Shown: piece by piece, positions 6,098-6,269 of the stretch | Numbering within the stretch: position 1 is the stretch's first letter | Layout of the letters: each line of letters begins with the position of its first letter | Notes under the pieces: generated by a model | Told to the model about the DNA's origin: nothing | Databases searched by the model: none | What the model saw: the letters and a program-made list of their open reading frames with translations, nothing else | Assembly: GCA_020442225.1 (NCBI GenBank) | Contig: JAGRKR010000054.1 | Coordinates: 1,559-7,827, forward strand | Origin: Hyphomicrobiaceae bacterium | GTDB taxonomy: Bacteria; Pseudomonadota; Alphaproteobacteria; Rhizobiales; Hyphomicrobiaceae | Direction: 5' to 3' | Length of the DNA: 6,269 bases | Position numbers and translations under genes: made by a program

Positions 6098-6269
6098 ATG
6101 CTGGCTGGCTTAGTCGCGTGGCTCGAGGCGTTGAAGAGCCAGTATGGGCTCATCTACGATCTGGCCAAGTTGGCGATCGCGATCGGCTCGGCGGTCGGCA
6201 TCGTCAAGGCGATCAACGCGGCACGGGGCCGTAATCTCAAATCGGAGGAAGATGGACGCCGGGCCGAGC
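6098..6269 (+). CDS. Unrecognised protein, N-terminal 57 residues only (cut by window edge)
   Basis: An open frame begins at ATG 6098, with a GGGGG stretch (6089-6093) four bases upstream as a possible ribosome binding site, and stays open to the window end. Codon third positions are mostly G or C, as in the clear genes here, which supports real coding. The visible part has a short helical start (LVAWLEALKSQYG, 5-17), then a hydrophobic, glycine-spaced segment (about 18-42, core LAIAIGSAVGIV at 25-36), then a charged stretch rich in Arg, Lys and Glu. The hydrophobic segment could be a membrane anchor or an amphipathic helix. I do not recognise the family. It follows the dehydrogenase stop by 95 bases on the same strand. 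Confidence 0.55.
   Translation, partial: MLAGLVAWLEALKSQYGLIYDLAKLAIAIGSAVGIVKAINAARGRNLKSEEDGRRAE

Overview
The window looks like chromosomal DNA from a high-GC proteobacterium, most likely an alphaproteobacterium. The coding regions strongly favour G or C at the third codon position, GTG starts are used freely, and the patatin and HutC-type GntR proteins are of kinds I associate with that class. This placement is an inference from composition and protein style, not from a marker gene. I see no rRNA, tRNA, CRISPR array, insertion sequence or phage gene.

Left block, minus strand, read from about 3111 down to 1: a GntR/UTRA transcription regulator, a patatin-like phospholipase, and a non-hydrolysing UDP-GlcNAc 2-epimerase (WecB/WbpI type) that runs off the left edge. 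The gaps are 111 and 97 bases, so the three could be cotranscribed, but that spacing does not prove it. The epimerase and the patatin have no obvious shared job with the regulator.

Right block, plus strand: a 512-residue protein of the 4-hydroxyphenylacetate 3-hydroxylase / 4-hydroxybutyryl-CoA dehydratase superfamily, a short-chain dehydrogenase/reductase 171 bases further on, and the start of an unrecognised protein cut by the right edge. The regulator and the hydroxylase-like gene are divergent across a 332-base gap. That gap holds a 14-base inverted repeat (ATTGTC-CA-GACAAT) closely resembling operators of HutC-type GntR repressors, plus a structured hairpin and a second, longer inverted repeat. 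The simplest reading is a small regulon in which the GntR protein controls itself and the divergent enzyme gene, with the dehydrogenase/reductase as a possible pathway partner.

The most interesting point is the hydroxylase-like protein. Along its length it resembles clostridial 4-hydroxybutyryl-CoA dehydratase (AbfD) more than HpaB. By a from-memory alignment, though, it keeps only two of the four [4Fe-4S] cluster ligands and lacks several catalytic residues. It may be a cluster-less flavoenzyme on a dehydratase-like scaffold, and its chemistry cannot be assigned from sequence alone. Several very long open frames lie antisense to the real genes; I treat them as shadows caused by the high GC content.
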